From assembly GCF_019891175.1 (NCBI RefSeq), contig NZ_CP072600.1, positions 5,704,001 to 5,768,000 on the forward strand: DNA of 64,000 nucleotides. The letters are read 5' to 3'. Positions within the stretch are counted from its first letter, which is position 1; every line of letters starts with the position of its first letter. Positions 1 to 8,057 of the stretch are shown piece after piece. The notes beneath the pieces were generated by a model. The model made no database searches, had not been told where the DNA came from, and saw nothing but the letters and a program-made list of their open reading frames with translations. The DNA comes from Leptothermofonsia sichuanensis E412 (GTDB lineage: Bacteria; Cyanobacteriota; Cyanobacteriia; Leptolyngbyales; Leptolyngbyaceae). The translations under genes were made by a program, and so were the position numbers.

Positions 1-122
1 GGAAAGATTGTCTAATGGCGTAATATTTGTCGTGATTCGGCTTGAGCTTGTGTAGAATCAATCCTTGTCAGGTAAGGAGCCTCGTACTGACGGCTTCGAC
101 GTGTCCCAAAAAGAGGAACTGA

Positions 123-536
123 TTGATGGTACAGACAAACGGCACCATAACCAAACGGCCTATCAAAGAAATATCAGCGGCTGAAGATTTTGTGGATGAT
201 GAAGAACTGGATGATGAAGAACTGGATGATGAAATAACGGCAGAAAGCTCATCTGAATTGGTGGTGAACACCGAGGACATTGATCATTGTCTGAATGCAC
301 TCAAAACATTGTTGAGCACAGTAGAGAAACTTCAGAAAGTCCGTCAGGATGTGGGTGACATTAAACCGTTGCTGGTCAGAATGCTGGATGGTGAAGTGAT
401 CACTGGTGAGGAACTGGAACAACTCAAGACGGGAGTGGGGGGGCTGTTTCGTCTCGTCCGTGCCTATAGTGATCACCAATCAGCTCTGGTGAATGCCCAA
501 TCTGCCAGACATCTCTTAGATCAGGTATTGAAATAG
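123..536 (+). CDS. Hypothetical acidic protein with helical C-terminus
   Basis: 137 residues, starting at ATG 123. I do not recognise the family. Residues 20-45 form a strongly acidic low-complexity stretch built from repeats of D-D-E-E-L and D-D-E-I, encoded by a short imperfect 15-bp repeat (gatgatgaagaactg). The rest (about 50-137) looks entirely helical, with heptad-like leucines (LKTLLSTVEKLQKV), and may be a coiled coil. There is no signal peptide or membrane segment. It stands alone, with the following gene on the opposite strand. The amino-acid composition and clean start and stop suggest a real gene, but no function can be read from it. Confidence 0.6.
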   Translation: MMVQTNGTITKRPIKEISAAEDFVDDEELDDEELDDEITAESSSELVVNTEDIDHCLNALKTLLSTVEKLQKVRQDVGDIKPLLVRMLDGEVITGEELEQLKTGVGGLFRLVRAYSDHQSALVNAQSARHLLDQVLK

Positions 537-584
537 GACTGGACTTCGCTCAGCAAAACCAGCCCGCATCAAACCCGATCCTTA

Positions 585-1061
585 TCAAACTCTGAACGGA
601 ACAGGTAATACATCCCTTCTAAGATAGAGGGGATGTCTGGGTTGTCCGGTTTGGGTCACCCCCAGACAGTAGATGGGTTGATCTCTCAGGAGGGTGATGG
701 CAGCGCGATCGCGTCCTCCCAGGCTGCCCCAGTTTCCCCATGCCAGAACAATTTGTTCAACGTGTTCCTGCAAGGAAATTAGATAGAAGTCGTTCTCGGC
801 CCCAATTGGGTCCGCAACTTGCCCCAGTTCAGATGGCTGGGTAGAGCGATAGGCAAACAGGTTCACCACCTCCAACCCGCCAAATCCCCAGGTACGGGCA
901 AATCCGATGCACCGTCGAATGGTGGGGTCATCCACAGAATCATCTGCGCGGCTGGGATTCAGCATCACAAAACCAACTTTAGGCGCTTGCAAATCCCACT
1001 CGCGCCAGAGGGTATAACGATAACGTCCCGTTTTATCAAAGGTGGCACTCCGATTCAGCAT
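585..1061 (-). CDS. DUF1643 domain protein
   Basis: 158 residues. It matches the DUF1643 family pattern: an early F-V-M-L-N-P-S-x-A-D segment, then D-D-P-T-I-R-R-C with a following F-A-R-x-W-G-F-G, then V-N-L-F-A-Y-R-S-T, and later a W-G-x-x-G segment (A-W-G-N-W-G). Length is normal for the family (about 150-170 residues), so it looks intact. The family is common in bacteria and phages and has no established biochemical role. It is convergent with the upstream small gene, and the ATG at 1061 gives an ordinary start. No transmembrane segment is seen. Confidence 0.85.
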   Translation of the reverse strand: MLNRSATFDKTGRYRYTLWREWDLQAPKVGFVMLNPSRADDSVDDPTIRRCIGFARTWGFGGLEVVNLFAYRSTQPSELGQVADPIGAENDFYLISLQEHVEQIVLAWGNWGSLGGRDRAAITLLRDQPIYCLGVTQTGQPRHPLYLRRDVLPVPFRV

Positions 1062-1226
1062 GAGTTTGGGTATGAATTGGAATTTGTACGAATTGGGAGT
1101 GGTATGAATTGAGAGTGGTATGAACTGAAGACTTTCAATTCATCCGGCGATTCAGCACCATCCTTATTAAACAGCTTGAGGGACTCGTGTCAGAATAGAG
1201 AGGCACTGCGCTGCATGGGGACGGGA

Positions 1227-2030
1227 ATGATGAATGACACCAGGCTGGCGCTGGACTCAGTGTTTTACCCGGAGTCTGACGGTCAACCAATGACTGAAAG
1301 TGATGCCACTCGTGATTATTTGCTGTACTGTGTTGAAGTGCTTCAGCTCTACTTTCAGAGTCGGCAAAATGTCTATGTTTCCGGCAATTTGTTCATTTAC
1401 TACCAGGAAGGTAATCCCCAGGCCGTGATTGCGCCTGATGTGTTCGTGATCTTTGGGGTCAGTCACCGCAAGCGGCGCAGCTACAAAGTCTGGCAGGAAA
1501 ACGGTAAGTTACCTTCTTTCATTCTGGAGATCACCTCTTACAGCACGCGACGGCAAGATGAAGTGGAAAAACCTCAACGATATGCCAGTCTGGGGGTGCA
1601 GGAATACTTTCAATACGACCCAACCGCAGATTATTTAAATCCCCAACTGAAGGGCTTTCATCTGGTGGAGGGGCGCTATGAACCCCTACCGCTGGAATCG
1701 ACGAGTGAGGGCATCTTATACATTCATAGCCCGGTGCTGAGGCTAGATCTGCAATTACAAATGCCTGTGCAGCAGAAATTAGGAATTGTTCCTCTGCCCC
1801 GGGAACTGCGGTTTTATGACCCCCAGACCGGCTTAAAGTTGCTGACCCGGCAGGAGGTGGAGCAGGTACGTGAGCAAATCGAGCGAGAGCGTGACTTGGC
1901 CCAACAGGAACGTGACCTGGCCCAACAGGAACGTGACCTGGCCCAACAGGAACGTGACCTGGCACAGCAACGAGCAGAGCGATTGGCAACCCGGTTAAAA
2001 GAGATGGGTCTCAATCCGGACGAGATTTGA
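1227..2030 (+). CDS. Uma2 family (DUF820) endonuclease-fold protein with C-terminal coiled coil
   Basis: A member of the Uma2/DUF820 family of restriction-endonuclease-fold proteins, greatly expanded in cyanobacteria; the true cellular role is unknown. Visible marks: an I-A-P-D-V-F-V segment (the Asp of the PD-(D/E)xK core), P-S-F-I-L-E-I-T-S (the E-x-K region, here lacking a clear Lys) and K-x-x-x-Y-A-S-L-G-V-Q-E-Y-F, which is highly typical. The C-terminal about 50 residues are a charged coiled coil made of a 7-residue unit R-D-L-A-Q-Q-E repeated four times. The reading frame is open from TTG 1176, but the ATG at 1227 (alternatives 1215 and 1230), preceded by a purine-rich ggggacggga, fits the family start better. 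Alone on its strand here. Confidence 0.85.
   Translation: MMNDTRLALDSVFYPESDGQPMTESDATRDYLLYCVEVLQLYFQSRQNVYVSGNLFIYYQEGNPQAVIAPDVFVIFGVSHRKRRSYKVWQENGKLPSFILEITSYSTRRQDEVEKPQRYASLGVQEYFQYDPTADYLNPQLKGFHLVEGRYEPLPLESTSEGILYIHSPVLRLDLQLQMPVQQKLGIVPLPRELRFYDPQTGLKLLTRQEVEQVREQIERERDLAQQERDLAQQERDLAQQERDLAQQRAERLATRLKEMGLNPDEI
1890..1973 (+). repeat. 21-bp in-frame tandem repeat, four units
   Basis: Four units of 21 bp starting cgtgacctggcccaacagga occur at 1890, 1911, 1932 and 1953; the last is diverged. They lie in frame in the Uma2 gene, each encoding one turn of a coiled-coil heptad (RDLAQQE). The middle two units are identical in DNA, which points to recent slippage or unequal crossing-over. 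Confidence 0.9.
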
Positions 2031-2168
2031 CCAGACGAGATTTGAGTGGTAAATGTTCCTGCAAAGTTAGAAGTTAAAGAAAGCAGCAAGATAAGAAGAC
2101 ACACTCCGGGTTTCCATTCTGTTCGATGTCTTGTGTATTATGGTCATCCGTTGAAGAGAGTGTGAGTC

Positions 2169-3176
2169 ATGCAAATACTGGTCACTGGAGTTGCCGGATT
2201 TATTGGATTCTTCCTGGCAAAACGGTTGCTTGAGGATGGATTTGAGGTGTACGGCATCGATAATTTGAATGACTACTATGATGTCAATCTGAAGAAGGCC
2301 CGGCTGCAACATCTGACTGCACATGCTCGATTTACATTTCAGTTTGCTGATTTGAGCGATCGCCCCACCATTACCCAACTCTTTCAGACACAGAAGTTTG
2401 ACTATGTGGTAAACCTGGCTGCCCAGGCAGGGGTGCGCTATTCCTTGATCAACCCTTCCGCGTATACAGACAGCAACCTGACAGGGTTTGTCAATCTTCT
2501 GGAAGGGTGTCGTCATCATGGAGTCAGGCATTTAGTCTTTGCCTCTTCCAGTTCAGTCTATGGCAACAGCACCAAAGTTCCATTTTCGACCCGGGACAAT
2601 GTGGATCGTCCCATTTCCCTGTACGCAGCCACCAAAAAAGCAAATGAGCTAATTGCTCATACCTACAGCCATCTCTATAGCATTCCGACCACGGGACTGC
2701 GCTTTTTTACGGTTTACGGTCCCTGGGGGCGCCCAGACATGGCCTATTTCAAGTTTGTGCAGGCAATTGAGGCAGGCAACCCAATTGATGTGTATAACTA
2801 TGGCAAACTCCAGCGGGACTTCACCTATATCGATGATGTGATTGAGGGAATTGTTCGTGTCATGCATCATATTCCCCAACCGGGTACAGGGGAGGATATT
2901 GAGACGGCGATCGCCCCGGCTCCTTACAGGCTCTACAACATAGGCAACCATCGCCCGGTGGAACTCCTCTATTTCATTCAGGTACTGGAACAACTTTTGG
3001 GTAAGGAAGCCCAAAAAAATATGCTACCCATGCAACCAGGAGATGTGCTGACCACCTATGCAGACGTGGAAGACCTGAAGCGAGAGGTGGGGTTTGCCCC
3101 CCAGACTTCAATTGAAACCGGTCTGAAGCGATTTGTGGACTGGTACCGGGACTATTACGGCGAAGGTAAAGCTTAA
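2169..3176 (+). CDS. UDP-glucuronate 4-epimerase-type NAD-dependent epimerase
   Basis: 335 residues, a short-chain dehydrogenase/reductase of the extended type. It probably interconverts UDP-glucuronate and UDP-galacturonate for cell-surface polysaccharide in the cytoplasm. Residues 6-13 (TGVAGFIG) form the NAD-binding G-x-x-G-x-x-G loop. D31-N-L-N-D-Y-Y-D-V-N-L-K is a hallmark of the UDP-glucuronate 4-epimerase group. S127-S-S-V-Y-G and Y152-x-x-x-K156 supply the catalytic Ser/Tyr/Lys. Full length for the family (about 330-350). ATG 2169 is preceded by gaagagagtg. It lies about 5 kb upstream of the polysaccharide cluster and separated from it by mobile elements, so co-operation with that cluster is inferred. 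A dTDP-glucose dehydratase is less likely given the motifs. Confidence 0.9.
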   Translation: MQILVTGVAGFIGFFLAKRLLEDGFEVYGIDNLNDYYDVNLKKARLQHLTAHARFTFQFADLSDRPTITQLFQTQKFDYVVNLAAQAGVRYSLINPSAYTDSNLTGFVNLLEGCRHHGVRHLVFASSSSVYGNSTKVPFSTRDNVDRPISLYAATKKANELIAHTYSHLYSIPTTGLRFFTVYGPWGRPDMAYFKFVQAIEAGNPIDVYNYGKLQRDFTYIDDVIEGIVRVMHHIPQPGTGEDIETAIAPAPYRLYNIGNHRPVELLYFIQVLEQLLGKEAQKNMLPMQPGDVLTTYADVEDLKREVGFAPQTSIETGLKRFVDWYRDYYGEGKA

Positions 3177-3204
3177 GAAAAAGTGGAAGTCGCTTTCTGA
3201 GCTA

Positions 3205-3307
3205 GTGGTCTGTCAAATTAAATTTGACAGGTAACTGAATACTGAAAGGCTGATTGAAGTTAAATTTTGAGGGTCTGCGACCCGTCAAAATTTTCCTGAC
3301 GGAACAC
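3205..3307. mobile_element. MITE family 1, copy 1 (103 bp)
   Basis: A 103-bp non-coding element flanked by TA on both sides (3203-3204 and 3308-3309). Its ends are imperfect inverted repeats (GTGGTCTGTCA left; the right end reads GTGTTCCGTCA in reverse complement). Internally it carries a palindrome, AAATTTGACAG near the left and CAAAATTTTCCTGACGG near the right. It is identical base for base to 13740-13842, so movement is recent. TA duplication and end sequence match the IS630/Tc1 type; the next-door IS630 begins GTAGTCTGTCAA and may supply transposase. Confidence 0.88.
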
Positions 3308-3309
3308 TA

Positions 3310-4524
3310 GTAGTCTGTCAACTTTGTTTTGATGGATAGATTAGGGGAGAATGGAGAGGCAGATACCTCTTACCAACCATGCCCCAAAAGAGATACATCG
3401 TAGCCCTTAGCTGTGAAGAGCGGGAGACTTTAGAAAGTCTGACAACAACCGGAAAAACATCCGTTTATAAACTCAATCATGCTCGAATTTTGCTGAAAGC
3501 TGACATCAACCAGGAAGGCGGCGGTTGGCGGGATCAAGATATCAGTGATGCACTCGATATTAGCGTATCTACGATTGAACGAGTCCGGCAACGCTTTGTT
3601 GCACAGAGTTTAGAGGCTGCCTTAGGGCGTCAAACTCCAAGTCGAACCAAGCCCCGCTTACTCGATGGCGAACAAGAAGCGCATTTGATTGCGCTGGCGT
3701 GTGCCGAGACTCCTGAAGGACAAGGGAAATGGAGCGTTCGCCTGTTAGCAGACCAACTGGTTGAGTTGGGATATGTAGAGAGCATTTCGCATGAAACCGT
3801 GCGGCAAACGCTGAAAAAAACGAACTCAAACCCTGGTTGCAGGAATGCTGGGTAATTCCGCCGAAGTCCAATGGCGAGTTTGTTTACTACATGGAAGATG
3901 TTTTGAGCGTTTATACACGCCCTTATGACCCGCGCTACCCGGTCGTTTGTTTCGATGAAACCAGCAAACAATTAGTCCTCGAAACGCAAGTTCCCCTCCC
4001 CCCCAACCCGGTCAACCGAAGCGCTATGACTATGAATATGAACGCAATGGGGTCTGTAATCTCTTCATGATTTCTGAACCCTTAGCTGGATGGCGGCATG
4101 TAGAAGTCACTGAACGGCGCACCAAACAAGACTATGCCAAACAAATGAAATATCTGGTGGATGTGCGTTACCCCGATGCCGAATGGATTACCATCGTGCA
4201 TGACCAACTCAATATTCATGACCCATCTGCCTTGTATGAGACGTTTGCACCTCAAGAAGCCAAGCGGATTCTAGACAAATTAGAGATTCATTACACACCA
4301 AAACATGGCAGTTGGCTTAACATGGCAGAAATTGAACTCAGTGTTTTAGCCCGTCAGTGCTTGGATCGTCGCATCCCAGATCAAGATACGTTGAAACGGG
4401 AAATTGCTGCTTGGGAAGAACGCAGAAATGATCAATCTCGCACCATTGATTGGCAATTTACGACTGAAGATGCTCGCATCAAACTTAAGCGACTCTATCC
4501 CTCAATTCTTTCTTGACAAGCTAC
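3310..4524 (+). mobile_element. IS630-family insertion sequence, copy 1 (1215 bp)
   Basis: Bounded by TA on both sides (3308-3309 shared with the MITE, and 4525-4526). Ends are imperfect inverted repeats: left GTAGTCTGTCAA, right ending TTGACAAGCTAC. The second copy (19638-20851) gives the same boundaries, verified there by the uninterrupted paralogous sequence. This copy sits directly against MITE copy 1, and together they break the 3' end of the MntA-HepT fusion gene. It is 1 bp longer than copy 2 because of one more C in a C-run near 4000. Confidence 0.93.
3379..4516 (+). pseudogene. IS630 transposase in three reading frames
   Basis: The first frame (3379-3855) has the helix-turn-helix region (D-I-S-D-A-L-D-I-S-V-S-T-I-E-R-V). 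A -1 shift at the A7 run near 3820 leads into the second frame with C-F-D-E-T-S-K, the first catalytic Asp. A second shift at the C-run near 4000 leads into the third frame with V-H-D-Q-L-N-I-H (second Asp) and H-G-S-W-L-N-M-A-E-I-E (catalytic Glu). The A7 shift could be programmed, as in related IS630 elements. The C-run here has 7 Cs; 5 would give one continuous frame. So this copy is either inactive, relies on slippage, or carries a homopolymer sequencing error. Confidence 0.85.
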
Positions 4525-5337
4525 TAGCCAGTTGCTGAAGGTTGTGAGAGCCTGCCGGACTTTGACCAGAACCGCAGGTGCCAATTCCGCCAGCGCAATC
4601 ACATAGTCCGCTCGCAGTTCATCTCCATATTTGTGATGGACAATATGGCGAAACTTGCGGTACTCATTCAGGTCGAGCAGGAGGGAACCACTCCACAGGG
4701 GAGGACGCTCATTGCCGCCTGGATCTGCAACCTGGGACAGGAGAGCCTGGTGCCAGTTCTCACCCTGAGGCAGCCCCCCATCCAGGGAAACCGCGACTCG
4801 TTCGCTCATCCGTTCACATCGACGGTAAAAGTCATTGATGTAACTGGCTAAAGCGCGGATATCGTATTCATCTAAATTGGCTCTAGCTCTTTCCAGGGCT
4901 GTTTCCAGGGCTACCGCATTTCGCTCTAACGCGACTAGCTCATCTTGCAAATGTTCCTTTAACGCTAAGTAGGAGTTTCTCGGCATTGGCTTCTCCTGCA
5001 AAACACGGGCACGGACTTCTGGATACAGGCTTTCCAGGCGGACCAGGTCTATTTTGAGCCAGTCCGGGGCGATCGCCTCCAGCTCGTCGTATGCCCGCAA
5101 CCAATCTGCCTGGGACAATCCTGCCACTGCCAGATCCAGGTCTGAATTCTGGTGCCACAGACTCTCGCCCGCCAGGGAACCGAATAGAATGACCTGTTCT
5201 GCGTGAAAGCGATCGCGCAGAATTGCCTCGCACTGTTTCGCAACCGCCAAAGCCTCTTGCTTTCGCTGTTCCAGAACTTGGGAGAGCGCAGGAGAGTTGG
5301 CTGAAAGCCCTGCCGCCGGGTTGGGATAAGCTGTCAT
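4495..5337 (-). CDS. MntA nucleotidyltransferase fused to HepT-like HEPN domain, 3' end replaced by IS630
   Basis: 280 residues. Residues about 25-115 are a minimal nucleotidyltransferase with G53-S-L-A-G and S65-D-L-D-L-A-V (metal-binding D66 and D68). From M118 onwards comes a HepT-like HEPN domain with R230-x4-H235 (RHIVHH), the ribonuclease motif. In the MntA/HepT type VII toxin-antitoxin system MntA AMPylates and silences HepT; usually these are two genes. Here they are joined in frame at a Met that looks like the old hepT start. Native sequence ends at about 4527; the last residues (CQERIEG) come from the IS end. Rejoining across the mobile elements gives the ancestral tail AQKATSTFS and a stop at 3173-3175. 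The HEPN motif precedes the break, so the protein may still work. Confidence 0.85.
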   Translation of the reverse strand: MTAYPNPAAGLSANSPALSQVLEQRKQEALAVAKQCEAILRDRFHAEQVILFGSLAGESLWHQNSDLDLAVAGLSQADWLRAYDELEAIAPDWLKIDLVRLESLYPEVRARVLQEKPMPRNSYLALKEHLQDELVALERNAVALETALERARANLDEYDIRALASYINDFYRRCERMSERVAVSLDGGLPQGENWHQALLSQVADPGGNERPPLWSGSLLLDLNEYRKFRHIVHHKYGDELRADYVIALAELAPAVLVKVRQALTTFSNWLVACQERIEG

Positions 5338-5935
5338 GGGTTACAGGGTGAGAAGCGATGATGACATGATATAGCAGGGGACAGGGCTTAGGGGACGGGA
5401 AACCGTTGAACCACAACAGCTCGTTTATTCCGGATATGGTTCTTAACAGCCGTAAAAATGTAGTGGATTGGTTCACCCATTCGGTTCCTGTCAATGGGGT
5501 GACTCATTGAACAGCATAATTTACAGGCACAATTTCAGGCACAATTTACAAATTTACACCGGGTGTCCGGTGATAAAGAACAGTGTCGAAGAACTTTAGT
5601 TCTGGATGTTGTTCCTGGTCTTCAGGCTGTCACTTTATAGCGCTAGCCATCCAGGTCAGGACAACGTAGAACGCTCAACCCCTGATCCCTTTATCCTCCT
5701 TTCCCTGTCCCCTTTCCCCTGCTATGAATGGCAACGCTTAAATAGCAACCAAAGCATAGCAGCCTGCCAGGCAGATTTTGAAGGGTTGCTAACCCTTCAA
5801 AACCCCGCAAATTGGTTTTTCCAGGTTTAGACAACCGGCAACGTTCCTTTTGGTAAACCAGCAGGAGTGGGCTTTGATGGTCACGCGATCTCAGTCCCTC
5901 CAACGTAACCTTCTTCGGTCTGATGCCGTTTAATC
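5338..5935. other. 598-bp intergenic stretch with one perfect hairpin
   Basis: No convincing gene is seen. A perfect 12-bp inverted repeat with a 3-nt loop occurs at 5776-5802 (TTTTGAAGGGTT, loop GCT). It has no strong T-run, so it resembles a dispersed palindromic repeat as much as a terminator. A small direct repeat (caggcacaatttacaaattta-like) lies around 5525-5560. Part of the region must carry the promoter of the minus-strand MntA-HepT gene. Confidence 0.5.
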
Positions 5936-6415
5936 ATGGGGGAGGTCGTATTGCAGAAGCCGTGTACCCGAAATCGTAAGCGCTCAAAACGACGGGCGAT
6001 CGCCTGTCCAATTCATGGTTGCTATCTGGACAGTGTCAGCCAGAAGTATGCTTTATTTGCTGATCAGGCTGGACAACTGCAACAGCGGGGGATAAACCGG
6101 CGTACTGCTCTGATGCTGGTGCAGTCTAAAACAGCCATACCGCTGGTGGGTGAGTGGCTGGAAGCATTCTGGTGCGCCGAGTGCCAGACAACGATATGGT
6201 ATCACATTCGCAAACAGGAGAGCCATCACCCATCTCAAGCCGCGAGCTATCAGGTGGCGATCGCCCCGCCTGAACTCTGGCAACAGGCAACGGGGTTAAT
6301 TCACCCTAACGGCAACCCTTCTGTAGGGGAGTTTACCCGCCGCCAGGCTCGTATGGTTGGATATCAGGGGATTCGCGGGGTTGGGGGGGGTAGAAGGAGG
6401 AAAGATGAGGGATGA
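5936..6415 (+). CDS. Conserved cyanobacterial hypothetical protein, possible zinc-binding
   Basis: 159 residues. I recognise the general type (a basic N-terminus followed by C-P-I-H-G-C-Y-L-D-S-V-S-Q-K-Y) as a conserved cyanobacterial protein without known function. Two Cys pairs, C-P-I-H-G-C near residue 24 and C-A-E-C near residue 82, could together bind zinc. The last dozen residues are a low-complexity G/R/K tail that may result from a mutated stop, since the DNA there (gggttggggggggtagaagg) is a G-run. Start ATG 5936. No neighbours on the same strand within 400 bp. Function unknown. Confidence 0.7.
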   Translation: MGEVVLQKPCTRNRKRSKRRAIACPIHGCYLDSVSQKYALFADQAGQLQQRGINRRTALMLVQSKTAIPLVGEWLEAFWCAECQTTIWYHIRKQESHHPSQAASYQVAIAPPELWQQATGLIHPNGNPSVGEFTRRQARMVGYQGIRGVGGGRRRKDEG

Positions 6416-6840
6416 AGTTGAAAGTTGAAAGTAACCAATGACCAATGACTAATGACTAAGTAACTAATGACTAATAACTAATGACACGATGGGCAACTTA
6501 CTGGCTGAAACCCCTAATTTCTCCTTCAGGAAAGCCCGATTTTGGCGCTTTCCCTCGTTACGAGGTCCTGCTTTGTAACGAAGACAGGAGGCTCCGCCTC
6601 CAGGTTTACCATGAGGCAGAGCCTCACCATTAGGCATTCCCAGGCAGAGCCTGGGAACGAGTCCTCTCGTTCCAAAAAAAAGTTGCACATCACGTCAATT
6701 ACCGATTACCAGTTACCAATTACCCCAAATTCCTGGTGGCTTGCCGTTTACAAAGGGTAGGATGAAGGATGAAATACCACACTCGATACCCGGTACCCAA
6801 AATCGTGGTTAAATCGTAGTCACGGTTCAATACCTGAGCT
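6416..6840. repeat. Intergenic cluster of short repeats and hairpins
   Basis: 425 bp without a gene. At 6434-6484 a degenerate short tandem repeat of the type aatgactaatgacta runs for about 50 bp. At about 6556-6662 four small palindromes lie in tandem: CGTTAC...GTAACG, GGAGGCTCCGCCTCC, GAGGCAGAGCCTC and CCAGGCAGAGCCTGG. This block is a repeat type I know from many cyanobacterial intergenic regions. A degenerate trace of it (ccaggcagaaccctgg) recurs near 31319. It could fold into a multi-hairpin RNA. Confidence 0.7.
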
Positions 6841-7764
6841 ATGTACCAGAGCAACCCACCACGCCCGCCCCAGGAAACTCTCCCAACCATGTATGATCTT
6901 CCCAGCGAAGATCCGGAGGAGCCTGGGTTGCCTGACGAGTTTCATCTGATTCAGCCTCGTCTGCTGGACGAAACCTGCCGTCCACCGAACTTTGCACCGG
7001 ATGCCATCTTCACAGCCAGTGATCTGAACCTCTACTACGACAGCCGCCATACCCTGTGGTACAAGCGCCCCGACTGGTTTTTAGTACTGGGAGTTGCTCG
7101 TGCTCAACAGCAGCAGGAGATGCGCCTGAGCTATCTGATCTGGCAGGAAGGAGTTGCCCCCTTTCTGGTGGTTGAGCTGCTATCACCCGGCACTGAATCG
7201 GAGGATCTGGGAAGAAATCTGCGAGAAGTGAACCAGCCCCCGACCAAATGGCAGGTATACGAGCAGATTTTGCGAGTTCCCTATTACGTGGTGTTTGATC
7301 GGTATGCGAATCAGTTGCAAGTGTTTCAACTGGTTGCCACCCGTTACCAGGAAATTACGCTGTCTGAGCAGCGGTTCTGGTTTGAGGAGATTGAATTAGG
7401 ACTGGGGGTATGGCAGGGGCGCTATCAGAATGCAAATGGGCTATGGTTGCGCTGGTATGATGCGGAGGGCAACTGGCTCCCCACAGCAGAGGAGCGATCG
7501 CAGCAGGAACGCCAGCGGGCTGAACAGGAACGCCAGCGGGCTGAACAGGAACAGCAACGGGCTGAACAGGAACGCCAGCGGGCTGAGCAAGAACAGCAAC
7601 GGGCTGAGCAGGAACGCCAGCGGGCCGAGCAGGAACAGCAACGGGCTGAACAGGAACGCCAGCGAGCTGAACAGGCTGAGGAGTTACTACAGCAGGAACG
7701 CCAGCGGGCAGAAAAGTTGGCTGCCCGCCTGCGAGCGTTGGGGCTTGACCCGGAGCAGTTGTAG
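6841..7764 (+). CDS. Uma2 family (DUF820) protein with long repeat-coded coiled coil
   Basis: 307 residues from ATG 6841; the ATG at 6889 is an alternative. The Uma2 domain covers about residues 20-215: L-N-L-Y-Y-D near residue 60, R-P-D-W-F-L-V-L-G-V (core Asp), F-L-V-V-E-L-L-S-P-G-T-E (core Glu) and V-P-Y-Y-V-V-F-D-R. The C-terminal about 85 residues are a charged coiled coil of 7-residue units QERQRAE and QEQQRAE, ending with a conserved K-L-A-A-R-L-R-A-L-G-L-D-P-E-Q-L tail shared with the first Uma2 gene (LATRLKEMGLNPDEI). The shared tail suggests a common ancestor with an independently expanded repeat. The Uma2 fold is a nuclease fold; the role is not established. Confidence 0.87.
   Translation: MYQSNPPRPPQETLPTMYDLPSEDPEEPGLPDEFHLIQPRLLDETCRPPNFAPDAIFTASDLNLYYDSRHTLWYKRPDWFLVLGVARAQQQQEMRLSYLIWQEGVAPFLVVELLSPGTESEDLGRNLREVNQPPTKWQVYEQILRVPYYVVFDRYANQLQVFQLVATRYQEITLSEQRFWFEEIELGLGVWQGRYQNANGLWLRWYDAEGNWLPTAEERSQQERQRAEQERQRAEQEQQRAEQERQRAEQEQQRAEQERQRAEQEQQRAEQERQRAEQAEELLQQERQRAEKLAARLRALGLDPEQL
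7504..7671 (+). repeat. Alternating 21-bp in-frame repeats
   Basis: About eight 21-bp units alternate between caggaacgccagcgggctga and caggaacagcaacgggctga types, in frame in the Uma2 gene, each coding one coiled-coil heptad. The near-identity of units is typical of replication slippage and makes the length likely to vary between strains. Confidence 0.85.
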
Positions 7765-7813
7765 TTATCTTTTTACACTCGTTATAGCGTTTCTCAATTG
7801 AGTGAGGTGCGGG

Positions 7814-7862
7814 GGTGTGAGGCACAGTGAGGGTGGGGAGCACCCTCACTGTGCCTCACACC
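7814..7862. terminator. Perfect 22-bp inverted repeat downstream of Uma2
   Basis: Arms 7814-7835 and 7841-7862 are perfect reverse complements with a 5-nt loop (gggag). The stem (ggtgtgaggcacagtgaggg...) is very stable. It lies about 50 bp after the Uma2 stop. The following T-run is weak (tttg), so it may be a terminator or a dispersed palindrome. Confidence 0.6.
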
Positions 7863-7888
7863 TTTGAAAAGGGCTATATCCTTCAGAC

Positions 7889-7922
7889 AGATCTCGGACT
7901 TTTTTGAAAAAGTCCGAGATCT
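7889..7922. terminator. Strong hairpin with T-run, likely bidirectional terminator
   Basis: AGATCTCGGACTTTTT pairs with AAAAAGTCCGAGATCT over 16 bp around a tiny loop, followed by tttt. It separates the Uma2 gene from the exporter operon. A hairpin of the same design is at 12934-12966. Confidence 0.75.
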
Positions 7923-8057
7923 TTTCCCATTTTGAAGAATCTAAAAAGAAGCTGAATTTATATCAAGCTTCTCTCCTGATCGCAGGTTTGAGGGCTGTAT
8001 AGGTTTAGAGAAATGGCATGTGCATTTTCTGGAAACGTTACGGCTCAGGGGTAATTG

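Noticed and set aside
1890-1973. Short regular repeats that could look like a CRISPR array
   Set aside because: Units are contiguous without spacers, in frame, and code for coiled-coil heptads. The same holds for 7504-7671.
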